Shown: in pieces, positions 19,986 through 29,855 of the stretch
Numbering within the stretch: position 1 is the first letter of the stretch
How the letters are laid out: each line of letters starts with the position of its first letter
DNA from: Methanocaldococcus lauensis
GTDB lineage: Archaea > AGJL01 > Methanococci > Methanococcales > Methanocaldococcaceae
Direction of reading: 5' to 3'
DNA: 64,000 nucleotides
Assembly (NCBI GenBank): GCA_902827205.1
Contig: LR792634.1
Coordinates: 248,001-312,000, forward strand
The notes under the pieces: generated by a model
What the model saw: only the letters and a program-made list of their open reading frames with translations
What the model was told of the DNA's origin: nothing
Databases searched by the model: none
Program-made: the position numbers and the translations under genes

Positions 19986-20000
19986 TTTTTAAATTTTAAG

Positions 20001-20801
20001 TTATTTCATTAACTGATACTTATAATAGCCATTTAAAAGTTCAACTTTTAATCCTAACTTTGCGGGAATAACTTTAATTCCTGTGTTTTGTGAAATATAC
20101 TCCGCCTCTATTTGGGGATTAGTCATTCTAACTCCCATATGTGTTATTATTAACAATTCTGGCTTCTTCTTCATTGAATTTATTAAATCTATAACATCGT
20201 TTGAACATAAATGTCCTTTAATTCTTTCATTTTTCTTTCTAACAACATTCGCTATTAAAATTCTAACTCCGTCAAAATCCTCAATAAGTTCTGGAATAAA
20301 TTCTGTATCTGAAGTATAACCAATATCTCCAAAAATTGTTGATAATCTAAATCCTATACCAAAAGGATCTCCATGCTTAGTGTGAGTTGCTTTAAGTTTA
20401 GTGTCATATAAACTTATTTCATCTCCTGGATATAAAACCTGAACTTTTTCAAGTTTTGACTGATGATACTTAGATATAACATACTCATACTCTCCAAAAC
20501 CTTCAACAACTGAGAGATTTCCTAAAAAAATTCCTCTTTTTTTCGTCATTCCTTGAGTTATAGCCTCAACAATAATCTCTCCATCAGTATAATGATCTGG
20601 ATGACAGTGAGAGATAAATAAAGCATTAGTTCTCCAAGGAGATATTTTTAGTTCGTTTAATCTTACAATAGCCCCTGGTCCAGGATCTACATGCATTCTA
20701 AGTTCATTAGTATGTATTCTAAATCCTCCTGTGGCTCTTTTTTGGGTAATTGTAGCCCATCGACCACCACCACTACCTAAAAATATAATCTCTACCCTCA
20801 A
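20001..20801 (-). CDS. Metallo-beta-lactamase-fold hydrolase
   Basis: This 266-aa protein belongs to the metallo-beta-lactamase superfamily. It opens with the strand-loop VEIIFLGSGGGRW, followed by DPGPGA and the metal-binding motif SHCHPDH at about residues 84-90. Further ligands are the Asp in GYTSDTEF and the His in LLIITHMGVRM. The architecture matches RNase Z-like and phosphodiesterase members, but I cannot name the substrate. The start codon is TTG at 20801, with only a weak purine stretch upstream, so it is less sure than most. It lies downstream of the lipoprotein gene on the same strand, 55 bases away. Confidence 0.82.
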   Translation of the reverse strand: MRVEIIFLGSGGGRWATITQKRATGGFRIHTNELRMHVDPGPGAIVRLNELKISPWRTNALFISHCHPDHYTDGEIIVEAITQGMTKKRGIFLGNLSVVEGFGEYEYVISKYHQSKLEKVQVLYPGDEISLYDTKLKATHTKHGDPFGIGFRLSTIFGDIGYTSDTEFIPELIEDFDGVRILIANVVRKKNERIKGHLCSNDVIDLINSMKKKPELLIITHMGVRMTNPQIEAEYISQNTGIKVIPAKLGLKVELLNGYYKYQLMK

Positions 20802-20856
20802 AATACCACAACCCCATACAATTTTGTTTTTAATAAATTTAAAGTGTTTTTATTTA

Positions 20857-21354
20857 TTAACTTTGCCTACATTTCACATTGTTGTATGACCCATTTACAC
20901 ATATCTCTATATAGGGATAGGTTATAACCATCGTAGCAAAATCCTTTGGTGGAGTAACATTGTAATAAACTATAATTCCATTAGATGTTTTCGTTACATT
21001 TATAATGTTTATTTTATATCCTGCTGTAGGCATTTCTCCCAAATTTATAACTATAAAGGTTTTATTACCTTCATTATAGAAATAATATCCACTATATTTT
21101 TCTCCAAAAGAGCCATAGGCAATTATTTCATAATTTAAAAGTTTTATTGAGATATTTTTAATTTTATTTTCAGTTATATTTTGTAATTTAGAATTATTAA
21201 AATAAACGGTATTATTATAATCATAACAAGATGAATTTTCTATATTTGATTTATTTGTAATAGAATAGTTTTTATGTATTTCAGAATTTTCAAAACATCC
21301 ACAAAATAATACAATAAAAATGAGAAAAAGGAAGAATATTTTTATAGTTTTCAT
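20857..21354 (-). CDS. Secreted lipoprotein with PrcB-like C-terminal domain
   Basis: The 165-aa product has a signal peptide with a lipobox-like LFCGC (Cys about residue 20), so it is probably anchored outside the membrane. After a Ser/Asn-rich linker with several N-x-S/T glycosylation sequons comes a domain containing GEMPTAGYKINI and VYYNVTPP with MVITYPY. This is the pattern of the PrcB C-terminal domain, known from a treponemal protease complex. Function in archaea is unknown. Its ATG overlaps the TGA of uppS (ATGA, 21351-21354), so the two are translationally coupled. The family call is by eye. Confidence 0.72.
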   Translation of the reverse strand: MKTIKIFFLFLIFIVLFCGCFENSEIHKNYSITNKSNIENSSCYDYNNTVYFNNSKLQNITENKIKNISIKLLNYEIIAYGSFGEKYSGYYFYNEGNKTFIVINLGEMPTAGYKINIINVTKTSNGIIVYYNVTPPKDFATMVITYPYIEICVNGSYNNVKCRQS

Positions 21355-22223
21355 TTTCCAAACCTCCTCTGCCTTCTCTGATATTCCCTAATTGCCCTTA
21401 AAAAATCAATTCTTCTAAATAATGGCCAGTATATATCGCAAAAATATAACTCTGAATAGGAACTCTGCCATATTAGAAAATTGCTAATCCTCTCTTCTCC
21501 AGAAGTTCTAATAATTAAATCTGGGTTTGGATATTGTAAATCAGCAGTATATAGATGTTTATCTATTAATTCTTTATCAATATCTTCTGGATCAATTTCT
21601 CCAATTTTAACTTTCCATGCTATCTTTTTAACTGCGTCAATTATTTCCTGTTGTCCTCCATAGGCGATGGCGATATTTACAAAAAAATTGTTATAGTTTT
21701 TCGTTTTATTTTCAGCATATTTTATGGCTCTTTGAACATTTTCTGGTAATAAGTGAATTCTACCAATTGCTCTAACTCTAACTTTGTATTTGTGTATTTC
21801 TTTATCATCAGCAATTTCATAAAACTTTTTTTCAAAGAGTTCCATAAGTTTATTAACCTCTTCCTTAGGTCTATTAAAATTTTCAGTAGAAAAAGCATAT
21901 AAAGTAACTACTTTAATTCCTAACTCTCTCGCCCATTTTAAAACCTCTCTAACTTTCTCAGCCCCTAAGTAGTGCCCATAATATCTATCCTTCCCATAAA
22001 TTTCAGCAGCCCTCCTATTACCATCCATAATTATGGCTACGTGTTTTGGTAAATTATCTTTATCAATAGATTCCTCTAATATTTTCTCGTAAATTTTTAA
22101 AATTTTAGATTCCTCTAAAAATTTGTAGAAATCTATGACTACCCTTTTTCCAATACTCTTTAATTTCTTAGTTAATTTATAGTTATTTTTTACATTAATT
22201 GAGTTATTTTTTGAATAAATCAA
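21351..22223 (-). CDS. uppS: Cis-prenyltransferase (polyprenyl diphosphate synthase)
   Basis: UppS elongates a short-chain prenyl diphosphate with isopentenyl units in cis, giving the long polyprenyl carrier for glycan assembly. Family motifs are clear: HVAIIMDGNRRAAE with the catalytic Asp, GHYLGAEKVREVLKWA, LYAFSTENFNRP, and near the end DLIIRTSGEERISNFLIWQ and SELYFCDIYWP. The archaeal enzyme has an N-terminal extension of about 60 residues, as here. The start is uncertain: GTG at 22232 lies within the GGTGA site, so I favour TTG at 22223; both overlap the end of mtxX. M. jannaschii has the same gene pair order. Downstream is the coupled lipoprotein gene. Confidence 0.93.
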   Translation of the reverse strand: MIYSKNNSINVKNNYKLTKKLKSIGKRVVIDFYKFLEESKILKIYEKILEESIDKDNLPKHVAIIMDGNRRAAEIYGKDRYYGHYLGAEKVREVLKWARELGIKVVTLYAFSTENFNRPKEEVNKLMELFEKKFYEIADDKEIHKYKVRVRAIGRIHLLPENVQRAIKYAENKTKNYNNFFVNIAIAYGGQQEIIDAVKKIAWKVKIGEIDPEDIDKELIDKHLYTADLQYPNPDLIIRTSGEERISNFLIWQSSYSELYFCDIYWPLFRRIDFLRAIREYQRRQRRFGK

Positions 22224-22944
22224 AACTTTCACCTGCTAAAAATTTGACAGCATTATAATATCTCTCCCAATTAGCATTTCTACTCGTATCTATAAAGTTT
22301 ATATTTTTATCTGATAAAATAACGGCTCCATACCCTGGAACTTTGCAAATTAATCCTAAGCATCTAAAAATAAGATTTCCAGAAATTCCATCAATACCTA
22401 TAATAATATTGCAATCATCCTTTAAATATTCTTCTATTAATATACCTTTATGTATTATATTAAACTTACCTTTAAAATACTCTAAGATTTTTTCAGCTTC
22501 GTATATAGTTTCATCTACTATTTTGTTTCTACCTAAATCATTTAATCTTCCACCAGAGAGTAAAGCAACTTTTGGCTCAATATTGTAGGATTTTAAAAAT
22601 TTAATTGAATAATTAATAATTTTTATTTTGTCTTTTATTCTTTCATCTTTATTTTCAGATATATCATCAATCCCAACAGGAGAAAGTAAAAAAATATTGT
22701 TTGTGAAAGGGTTTTTTAAAATAGATGCTCTATAAAATTTCCCTATTTTTTCTCTTAAATATGGAATAACTTTTGATGAAGATAAAGAACCTCTAATAGC
22801 CCCTTTCAATTCTTTTGATAATAATTTATCAACCAATTCTTTTGGATTGTCAATTAATACAACATCAATTCCTTCTTCTTTTAATTTATTGTATGCTTTT
22901 AATATTTCTTCTTTATTTTCTTCCCCTAAACCTATCGCATACAT
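22204..22944 (-). CDS. mtxX: Methanogenesis marker protein 4 (MtxX family)
   Basis: MtxX/marker 4 proteins occur only in methanogens and relatives and resemble the phosphotransacetylase fold; their reaction is unknown. The 246-aa product shows the expected GAIRGSLSSSKVIPYLRE and IYRASILKNPF-like segment (FYRASILKNPFTNNIFLLSP), ALLSGGRLNDLGRNK and the terminal NWERYYNAVKFL. The start is the ATG at 22944 after GTGATAACT. It follows marker 12 by ten bases and overlaps uppS by about 20, so the three genes form one transcript. Association with marker 12 is conserved in M. jannaschii, suggesting a joint role. Confidence 0.88.
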   Translation of the reverse strand: MYAIGLGEENKEEILKAYNKLKEEGIDVVLIDNPKELVDKLLSKELKGAIRGSLSSSKVIPYLREKIGKFYRASILKNPFTNNIFLLSPVGIDDISENKDERIKDKIKIINYSIKFLKSYNIEPKVALLSGGRLNDLGRNKIVDETIYEAEKILEYFKGKFNIIHKGILIEEYLKDDCNIIIGIDGISGNLIFRCLGLICKVPGYGAVILSDKNINFIDTSRNANWERYYNAVKFLAGESFDLFKK

Positions 22945-22954
22945 AGTTATCACT

Positions 22955-23938
22955 TTAAAACTCTACTTCAATACCTAAAATATCTCTCTTCCCTTTTAAA
23001 ATGTCCTCAGCTATTAACGCCCCTCCAATTGCTCCACTCTCACCATATAAAACATATATACTATATTCAACAAATTCTTTAATTCTTTTTGGAATGTTTA
23101 TAGGCTCTTTGAGGGTTCCAATAGATCCTGCTAAAACAACTCTCCTTTTGTTTTTATCTAACAAAGGTAATAAACTGTTAATTTCCATAGAAACACTTAA
23201 AATTAAACTATCAATAGCTAATTTACAATTTTCATCAGTAAAATAATTTTTAATGATTTCTTCTTTTGTATTTTCTACACCTTTGTAAAGTTTTGCTATT
23301 TTAACAACTCCTGCCTTTGAAAAAGCCTCATTTGCAGTTATTTTTTTACTATCTATATCTCTTATCATCTCTAAATCTATAGGGCCGTGTAAAATACCTA
23401 ATGCCCCTACACAGGCATCAAACCCTCCAAAAATTTTGCCATTTTTTATTAGCAAAGTTACAGTATTTGATGAAATGTCTGATAAAACAAAATCTTTAAA
23501 TCCAAATAATTTGTGAGCATAATAAGAAATTGAAACTTTCTCTGGAGAGGCGATGTGGGAATATAACGCTTTAAATCTTCTATCTAAGCACTTTATTCCT
23601 CTATGTAGCCCTGGAATAACTACTGTTGGAATATTTGATTCTTTAATTTCATCATAAACTTTTGTTCCTCCTCCAACCTTTTCTCCAGCCCCTTCTATGC
23701 TTAAAACTCCTCTGTTTTTGACTTTTTCTATTGGTAGAATTTTGTTTATACCATCTCCCATTGAGTAAGTTAAAGCAATTAAATCAATATCCTCCAAAGA
23801 AACATGTTTTTTTAACTCATCTAAATAAGATTTTTCTTTTAATTCACTCCTTTTTAATTTGAATATTATTTTTTTGTGATTATTTTTTATACATGTTGTA
23901 ATTCCAGATGTTCCGTGATCTATGCCCACTGTTATCAT
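22955..23938 (-). CDS. Methanogenesis marker protein 12 (ASKHA-type fold)
   Basis: The 327-aa protein starts MITVGIDHGTSGITTCI, a nucleotide-binding phosphate-1 loop of the actin/Hsp70/sugar-kinase fold, and has VLSDISSNTVTLLI and RVVLAGSIGTL as later nucleotide-site elements. This matches methanogenesis marker 12, a protein of unknown reaction confined to methanogens. The start is the ATG at 23938 after GGGAGGGAAATT. It is first in the marker 12-mtxX-uppS-lipoprotein unit and is transcribed away from the ABC transporter genes, with only about 80 bases of promoter region in between. Confidence 0.87.
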   Translation of the reverse strand: MITVGIDHGTSGITTCIKNNHKKIIFKLKRSELKEKSYLDELKKHVSLEDIDLIALTYSMGDGINKILPIEKVKNRGVLSIEGAGEKVGGGTKVYDEIKESNIPTVVIPGLHRGIKCLDRRFKALYSHIASPEKVSISYYAHKLFGFKDFVLSDISSNTVTLLIKNGKIFGGFDACVGALGILHGPIDLEMIRDIDSKKITANEAFSKAGVVKIAKLYKGVENTKEEIIKNYFTDENCKLAIDSLILSVSMEINSLLPLLDKNKRRVVLAGSIGTLKEPINIPKRIKEFVEYSIYVLYGESGAIGGALIAEDILKGKRDILGIEVEF

Positions 23939-24019
23939 AATTTCCCTCCCTATGTTCATTAATATAAATTAACATAAATTTTATATAGTTAAGTAGTTTA
24001 ATTACCTCTGGGGATGAGT

Positions 24020-24778
24020 ATGGAAAAATTCGACATTTTAATGTCAATATTTTTAATAATAATATTTCTGTTCATATTTTTGCCAATTGTCTATATGTTA
24101 ATAAATCCTGGAGATTTAAGAGTGTTGTTAGATAATGAAGTTATAGATGCATTTAAAACGACATTGTTAGCTGGGACTGTAGCAACATTAATAGCCTTAA
24201 TCTTTGGAATTCCTACTGGATATATTTTAGCAAGATACGATTTTAAATTTAAAAATTTTGTTGAAGCTGTTTTTGATTTACCAATGGCAATTCCTCATAG
24301 CGTTATTGGGATTTTAATATTATCTTTCATTTATGGAGTTGATGTAATAAAGTTTATTGGAAATTATGTTGTTGATAACTTTTTTGGAATAGTTATTGTT
24401 TATCTATTCGTAGGAATTCCTTTTATGGTTAATAGTATAAGAGACGGTTTTTTAAGTGTAGATGAAGAAATTGAATATGTATCAAGAACTTTGGGGGCTT
24501 CAAAGATAAGGACATTTTTTGAAATTTCTTTACCATTAATAAAAAATAATATTATCTCTGGAATAATTTTAAGTTTTGCAAGAGGAATTAGTGAAGTTGG
24601 AGCATTATTAATAATTGCTTATTATCCAAAAACAGTTCCAGTTTTAATATTGGAGAGATTTATGAGTTTTGGTTTAAATGCATCGAAACCAATATCTGTA
24701 GCAATGATTATAGTTAGCATTATTTTGTTTGCAATACTTAGAATACTAAGAAAACAGAGAATAAAAAATATTGGGTAA
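24020..24778 (+). CDS. wtpB: ABC transporter permease, tungstate/molybdate type
   Basis: This is a 252-aa inner-membrane permease with about six membrane segments and the EAA loop GASKIRTFFEISLP that contacts the ATPase. The sequence matches permeases for molybdate, tungstate or sulfate (FKTTLLAGTVATLIALIFGIP is typical). Tungstate is likely because hyperthermophilic methanogens rely on tungsten enzymes such as formylmethanofuran dehydrogenase. No substrate-binding protein gene is adjacent. The start is the ATG at 24020, after GGGGATGA; an ATG at 24014 lies in that site. The ATPase gene follows 30 bases downstream. Confidence 0.82.
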   Translation: MEKFDILMSIFLIIIFLFIFLPIVYMLINPGDLRVLLDNEVIDAFKTTLLAGTVATLIALIFGIPTGYILARYDFKFKNFVEAVFDLPMAIPHSVIGILILSFIYGVDVIKFIGNYVVDNFFGIVIVYLFVGIPFMVNSIRDGFLSVDEEIEYVSRTLGASKIRTFFEISLPLIKNNIISGIILSFARGISEVGALLIIAYYPKTVPVLILERFMSFGLNASKPISVAMIIVSIILFAILRILRKQRIKNIG

Positions 24779-24808
24779 AATAAAAAATTAAAGTTAATAG
24801 GGATAAAA

Positions 24809-25705
24809 ATGCTTAAAGTTTGTAATCTATCAAAGATTTGGAAAGATTTTAAATTGAAAAATGTTTCTTTTGAAATAAGTAATGAATACTGCGTAATTTT
24901 AGGACCAAGTGGTGCGGGAAAGTCAGTTCTTATAAAATGCATTGCAGGGATTCTAAAGGTAGATTCTGGAAGGATTATATTAAACGGTAGGGATATAACA
25001 AACTTACCTCCAGAAAAAAGAAATGTTGGATATGTTCCACAAAATTATGCATTATTTCCAAATAAAAATGCATATAAAAATATTGCTTACGGTTTAATAA
25101 TAAGGAAAGTTGATAAGTTAGAGATTGATAGAAAAGTTAAAGAAATTGCAGAGTTTTTAAATATATCTCATCTATTAGACAGAGATGTTAAAACATTGAG
25201 TGGAGGAGAGCAACAAAGAGTAGCTTTAGCGAGGGCGTTAGTATTAAACCCATCTATTTTACTCTTAGATGAGCCAACTTCTGCATTAGATATTAGAATC
25301 AAAGAAAGCATAATATCAGAACTAAAAAAAATAAAAGATATTCCTGTTTTGCATATAACTCACGATTTAGCAGAGGCAAGAACATTGGGAGAAAAAGTAG
25401 GCATATTTATGGACGGAGAACTTATAGCCTTTGGAGATAAGGATATATTAAAAAAACCTAATAATAGAAAAGTAGCAGAGTTCTTAGGATTTAATGTAAT
25501 AGATAATGAGGCAATATCTCCTGAAGATGTAATTATAAAAAATGGAAATGATGGAATAGTTATAAATGTTATTGACTATGGAAAGTATAAAAAGGTGTTC
25601 ATTAAATATAAAAATTACTTAATCAAGTCATTTACAGAAATGGATTTAAATATTGGTGATAGAGTAGGTTTAGAGTTTAGAAATAAGATAAAATTATCTT
25701 CATAA
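24809..25705 (+). CDS. wtpC: ABC transporter ATPase, tungstate/molybdate type
   Basis: This 298-aa ATPase energises the permease encoded just upstream. It has Walker A GPSGAGKS, the Q-loop YVPQNYALFP, the signature LSGGEQQRVALARAL, Walker B ILLLDEPTSALD and the H-loop HITHD. About 90 residues after the ATPase core (DVIIKNGNDGIVIN onward) look like a regulatory TOBE/MOP-type domain that could sense the oxyanion, as in ModC. The start ATG at 24809 follows AGGGAT. prs begins 16 bases after its stop, so the three genes may share a transcript. Confidence 0.87.
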   Translation: MLKVCNLSKIWKDFKLKNVSFEISNEYCVILGPSGAGKSVLIKCIAGILKVDSGRIILNGRDITNLPPEKRNVGYVPQNYALFPNKNAYKNIAYGLIIRKVDKLEIDRKVKEIAEFLNISHLLDRDVKTLSGGEQQRVALARALVLNPSILLLDEPTSALDIRIKESIISELKKIKDIPVLHITHDLAEARTLGEKVGIFMDGELIAFGDKDILKKPNNRKVAEFLGFNVIDNEAISPEDVIIKNGNDGIVINVIDYGKYKKVFIKYKNYLIKSFTEMDLNIGDRVGLEFRNKIKLSS

Positions 25706-25712
25706 GAAATAA

Positions 25713-26576
<864 letters not shown>

Positions 26577-26594
26577 ACTTTTTATTTTATAATT

Positions 26595-27773
26595 TTATAA
26601 AAATCCTACAAACTTACCCAAGCAGTAGAAAACACCAATAGATGCTCCTATATTAGAGAGAGTGGCCACTAACAAAACTTTAAATAAATTGTTGTTAAAA
26701 AGTTCTTTAATTGATTCAGCATTTAGTAAGCCAACTATATCCTTATCAGTTATTTCTCTATACTTTAACTCTACAAGTCCAGCAATAGTTCCAACAGCCG
26801 CTAAGGGTAGTGGGATTAGAGTAGTTATAGGTGCTGAAAGAAATGCTATCAATGCGGTTATTAACTTACCTCTCGCTAAAAGAACACCTAAAGCAGACAA
26901 TCCACCAGTAAATAATACCCATTGAAATGTTATCATCTTTAACAACTCTGGATTATTAAATGCATAGTATATAGCATATAAAAATATTAAAAATATAGTA
27001 AATGAAATTCCATAAGTTAAAATCTTTGTAAATCTTTTATTTTTTCTCTTTACTTTTGTTAATTCATATATATCAATGTCTTCTCCATTTTCAAGTTGTT
27101 TTAAATATCTTATAACTCCTTCAACATGCCCAGCCCCAATTACGGCAACGATTGAATTTTTACCCTTACTAAGTTCAAATAACTCCTTAGCCATATATTT
27201 ATCTCTCTCATCTACTAAAACCTCATATATAGTTGGAGAAATATCTTTTAACATCTTTGTAAATTTTTCAGGATTTTTAACCATCTCATTTAGTAAATTT
27301 TCATTAAGTTCCAAATTTTCCCCTTCAGTGTTTAATAAATTCCACAAAACTTTTATTTTTTCTCTAAAAGACATTTTGTCTAATAATCTTGATAATGTTA
27401 TATCTATCTCTCTATCAATTAAATATATAGGAATTCCATTTTTTTGTGCTATTTCTATGGATTTTTTCATTTCGCTTCCAGGATTTATACCAAAACTCTC
27501 TCCAATCTTTTTTTGTGAATTAGCCAAAATTAAATAAATAAAGAATTTTATAAAGTTTCCCTCCTTTAATACCTTTTTAACATCTATTTTTTTATTCTCC
27601 TCTGAAATTAAGGATAAAAATCTTTTATAATCAAGTTCTACTGCAACACCATCAGGATTTAAATTTGTAATAACTTCTTCAACCTCTTTAACGCTATCTT
27701 TAGAGACGTGAGCAGTTCCAATTAGGTAAATATCGCATTCATTAACTCCATTAAATATTCTTATATGTTTCAA
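26595..27773 (-). CDS. TraB/PrgY-family membrane protein
   Basis: TraB-family proteins are metal-dependent, protease-like membrane proteins (named for pheromone shutdown in enterococci); the archaeal role is unknown. The 392-aa product has the family motifs IYLIGTAHVSKDS near the N-terminus with the GxxH pair, DGVAVELDYKR, PIYLIDREID and VIGAGHVEGV. About four membrane segments fill the last 150 residues (from ILTYGISFTIFLIFLYAIYY). I take TTG at 27773 as start: the upstream GTG is within GGTGGT. It is transcribed with truD on its upstream side, about 55 bases away. Confidence 0.87.
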   Translation of the reverse strand: MKHIRIFNGVNECDIYLIGTAHVSKDSVKEVEEVITNLNPDGVAVELDYKRFLSLISEENKKIDVKKVLKEGNFIKFFIYLILANSQKKIGESFGINPGSEMKKSIEIAQKNGIPIYLIDREIDITLSRLLDKMSFREKIKVLWNLLNTEGENLELNENLLNEMVKNPEKFTKMLKDISPTIYEVLVDERDKYMAKELFELSKGKNSIVAVIGAGHVEGVIRYLKQLENGEDIDIYELTKVKRKNKRFTKILTYGISFTIFLIFLYAIYYAFNNPELLKMITFQWVLFTGGLSALGVLLARGKLITALIAFLSAPITTLIPLPLAAVGTIAGLVELKYREITDKDIVGLLNAESIKELFNNNLFKVLLVATLSNIGASIGVFYCLGKFVGFL

Positions 27774-27829
27774 AACAACCACCTTTAATTTAAAACCTTA
27801 AATTTAATTTAAAATTTTAATAATATATT

Positions 27830-29020
27830 TTATCTGAATCTTTTTTTAGTTTTAACTCCTAAGAATGCTCTTTTTATTATAATTGTTGCATAACTACCTT
27901 TTTCCAATTCATAACTTAAAGTTATTTTGTATTTACCTTTATTTAATTCATCCTCTTCAAATTCACCAATATTTAAGTTTTTAGGTATTGATAAAATTTT
28001 CCTCTCAGTGTATATAAATCTACCGAAATCTCCTATATTGTTTAAATCTTCCATTGATAAAACTTCCCTTTTTAAAATTTTATCTATAATTTCTTTATGT
28101 TGTTCATTATATTCTATATCAGGGGCTATTGTTGGAAATTTTTTATCTTTTAGCGTTTCAAAAATCTCATTATCTATTTTCTTATAAAACATTAAAGTTC
28201 CTGCCTCATATTCGTAATAAATTCTATCTTCTTTGGGAATATAACTTATTAAAAGTTCTTTTACGCATTCATTCCATAGATAACTCTGATATGCCGCTAC
28301 AAATATCTTTTTTAATCTATCATCAACATAACTCAATGCTTTTTTGTAATCATTACTCTTTTTTAATTCTTTAACCATATTTACATATAATCTTGCCTTT
28401 ATATTATTTTCTTTAATGTAGTTCCAAACTTTTTCCCAATCTCCCCAATTTTTATTTATAAATCTTTTTAAATCTTTTATTATCTTTTTTTCAGACTTTT
28501 TATACTTTGTTAATATTATTTTTACTGCCTCTTCATAATTTCCTTTTATAATTTCCTTTGCAATAAATTTTCTATCAAAAACGCTTCCAAATCTCTGACT
28601 ATCAAAATAATTTGGTGCTCCATAATGTAAATATTTCAAATTTTTTTTAATTTTTGGAATATCATCTTTTTTTAATCCTCTAACAGTTATAGTAAATTTA
28701 TTTCCTTCTAAATCCCCTAATAATAAAAATTTTGACTCCCCTACGAGGTCTAATTTTAAATTTATCTCATCTAAATGTAATTTTCCATATTTTTTTGGGA
28801 TAGAGATATATTGAGTAGTTAATGCATGTCTATCTTTCAATCCACAGTATCCAATATCTTTTAAGGGAATTCTAAATTTCTTAGAAATGTATGAAAATGC
28901 TTTTAAACTTTCAATGTTTCTCTTTGTTAATTTATATAAATAACATTTTTTTCCTGATATCTTATTAAAATCTATAATTTCTTCAACGATAAAATCCTCT
29001 GGTTTCATCCTAAGTTTCAT
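27830..29020 (-). CDS. truD: tRNA pseudouridine synthase TruD
   Basis: TruD isomerises a uridine to pseudouridine in tRNA (position 13 in bacteria). The archaeal and eukaryotic members act on related sites. The protein (396 aa) begins with KPEDFIVEEI, the TruD N-terminal signature, and has the catalytic segment GYCGLKDRHALTTQYISIP with its Asp. Later come YFDSQRFG and the TRUD insertion domain, then a C-terminal RRNA-type strand YELEKGSYATIIIKR. The start is the ATG at 29020, after GGTGTGTATT. The frameshifted membrane gene lies directly upstream on the same strand. Confidence 0.94.
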   Translation of the reverse strand: MKLRMKPEDFIVEEIIDFNKISGKKCYLYKLTKRNIESLKAFSYISKKFRIPLKDIGYCGLKDRHALTTQYISIPKKYGKLHLDEINLKLDLVGESKFLLLGDLEGNKFTITVRGLKKDDIPKIKKNLKYLHYGAPNYFDSQRFGSVFDRKFIAKEIIKGNYEEAVKIILTKYKKSEKKIIKDLKRFINKNWGDWEKVWNYIKENNIKARLYVNMVKELKKSNDYKKALSYVDDRLKKIFVAAYQSYLWNECVKELLISYIPKEDRIYYEYEAGTLMFYKKIDNEIFETLKDKKFPTIAPDIEYNEQHKEIIDKILKREVLSMEDLNNIGDFGRFIYTERKILSIPKNLNIGEFEEDELNKGKYKITLSYELEKGSYATIIIKRAFLGVKTKKRFR

Positions 29021-29034
29021 AATACACACCATCT

Positions 29035-29639
29035 TTAAAAACTTTGATTATTTTTTAATTTTTTAAGTTTTTCGTAAATTTTCAATCCATACTCTACTGC
29101 TCTACTTCCAAAGTAGAATGCAATAACGATTCCGAAAATCATTTGAACTGAATTAAATATTCTATCCTCAACTGGCACAAATAATGTATAAATATAAAGT
29201 ATTGTCATTATTATTGTCAATGACCTTCTAACTTCCTTTGTATCTAATAATTTATCTTCTGAAATAATATCTATACATTTATCTTCAATATTTTTAATTA
29301 ACCGCCTTTTATTATATTCATTTTCCTTTTCTAATAATACTTTTAAGTTATTTAACTCATCAACTAAATATTTTCGTTTTAACTGTCCAATATATTCTAA
29401 TCCAAATAATAAAATAACAAATAATGCAATTAAAAATATTGCTTGATATTCTTTTTTAAAATATACTAAATCAATAAATAAAATTGAAATTTAATAAATA
29501 ATAATACAATTGAAAATAATAATTTACATTCTAAATCTTTTTTTAATCTATCTTTAAATGATCTTAGATTTTTTCTAAATCCAATTAATAAAAATAAAAA
29601 AGCAAATAAAAATATTAAAAATATTGCATGGAATTCCAC
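29035..29639 (-). pseudogene. Frameshifted small membrane/coiled-coil protein gene
   Basis: I do not recognise the product. Reading from a GTG at 29637-29639 (after GAGTGGT) gives 57 residues: a hydrophobic segment IFLIFLFAFLFLLIG, a basic stretch and a second hydrophobic segment, ending at a stop at 29466-29468. In another frame the reading continues without a stop from about 29490 down to 29035. It has a membrane segment, a charged helix (KRKYLVDELNNLKVLLEKEN), VEDRIFNS and a third membrane segment. This second part has no credible start with a ribosome binding site until an internal TTG at 29220. One missing base near 29480-29500 would join the two into about 195 residues, so I call a broken gene; a sequencing error is the alternative. 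Confidence 0.6.
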
Positions 29640-29671
29640 AATACCACTCTAAAAAATTATGTTAAAAATGG

Positions 29672-29745
29672 TGGGCTCGGCGGGATTCGAACCCGCGACC
29701 ACCGCCTTGTGAGGGCGGCATCATAGCCATCTAGACCACGAGCCC
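29672..29745 (-). tRNA. tRNA-Val (CAC anticodon)
   Basis: The cloverleaf is complete on the minus strand. The acceptor stem GGGCTCG pairs with CGAGCCC, the anticodon stem CCGCC/GGCGG encloses loop CTCACAA (anticodon CAC, reading GUG valine), and the T arm is GCGGG-TTCGAAT-CCCGC. The discriminator is A at 29672 and a CCA end is encoded in the DNA at 29669-29671. There is no intron. It is the GC-rich island typical of tRNA genes in this AT-rich genome. Confidence 0.97.
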
Positions 29746-29770
29746 ATATTATTATAAAGTTATTGTTGGT

Positions 29771-29780
29771 CAATATAAAA
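29771..29780 (-). promoter_or_regulatory. TATA box for tRNA-Val
   Basis: On the minus strand TTTATATTG lies about 26 bases ahead of the tRNA 5' end, the distance expected for an archaeal tRNA promoter. Confidence 0.5.
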
Positions 29781-29795
29781 TTTTCCAACGCAATA

Positions 29796-29804
29796 TTTAT
29801 ATAC
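29796..29804 (+). promoter_or_regulatory. TATA box for the Ehb gene cluster
   Basis: TTTATATAC at 29796-29804 lies about 52 bases ahead of the ehbE start, so transcription would begin near 29828. It is the only clear TATA box ahead of the seven closely spaced genes that follow. Confidence 0.5.
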
Positions 29805-29855
29805 CTTTAGTTATAATCTGTCATTAATAATAATGATAAATTCTTGGTGAATGGA

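Noticed and set aside
27076-27537. 153-codon plus-strand frame opposite the TraB-family gene
   Set aside because: Antisense shadow; Ser/Phe-rich translation typical of reversed Lys/Glu codons.
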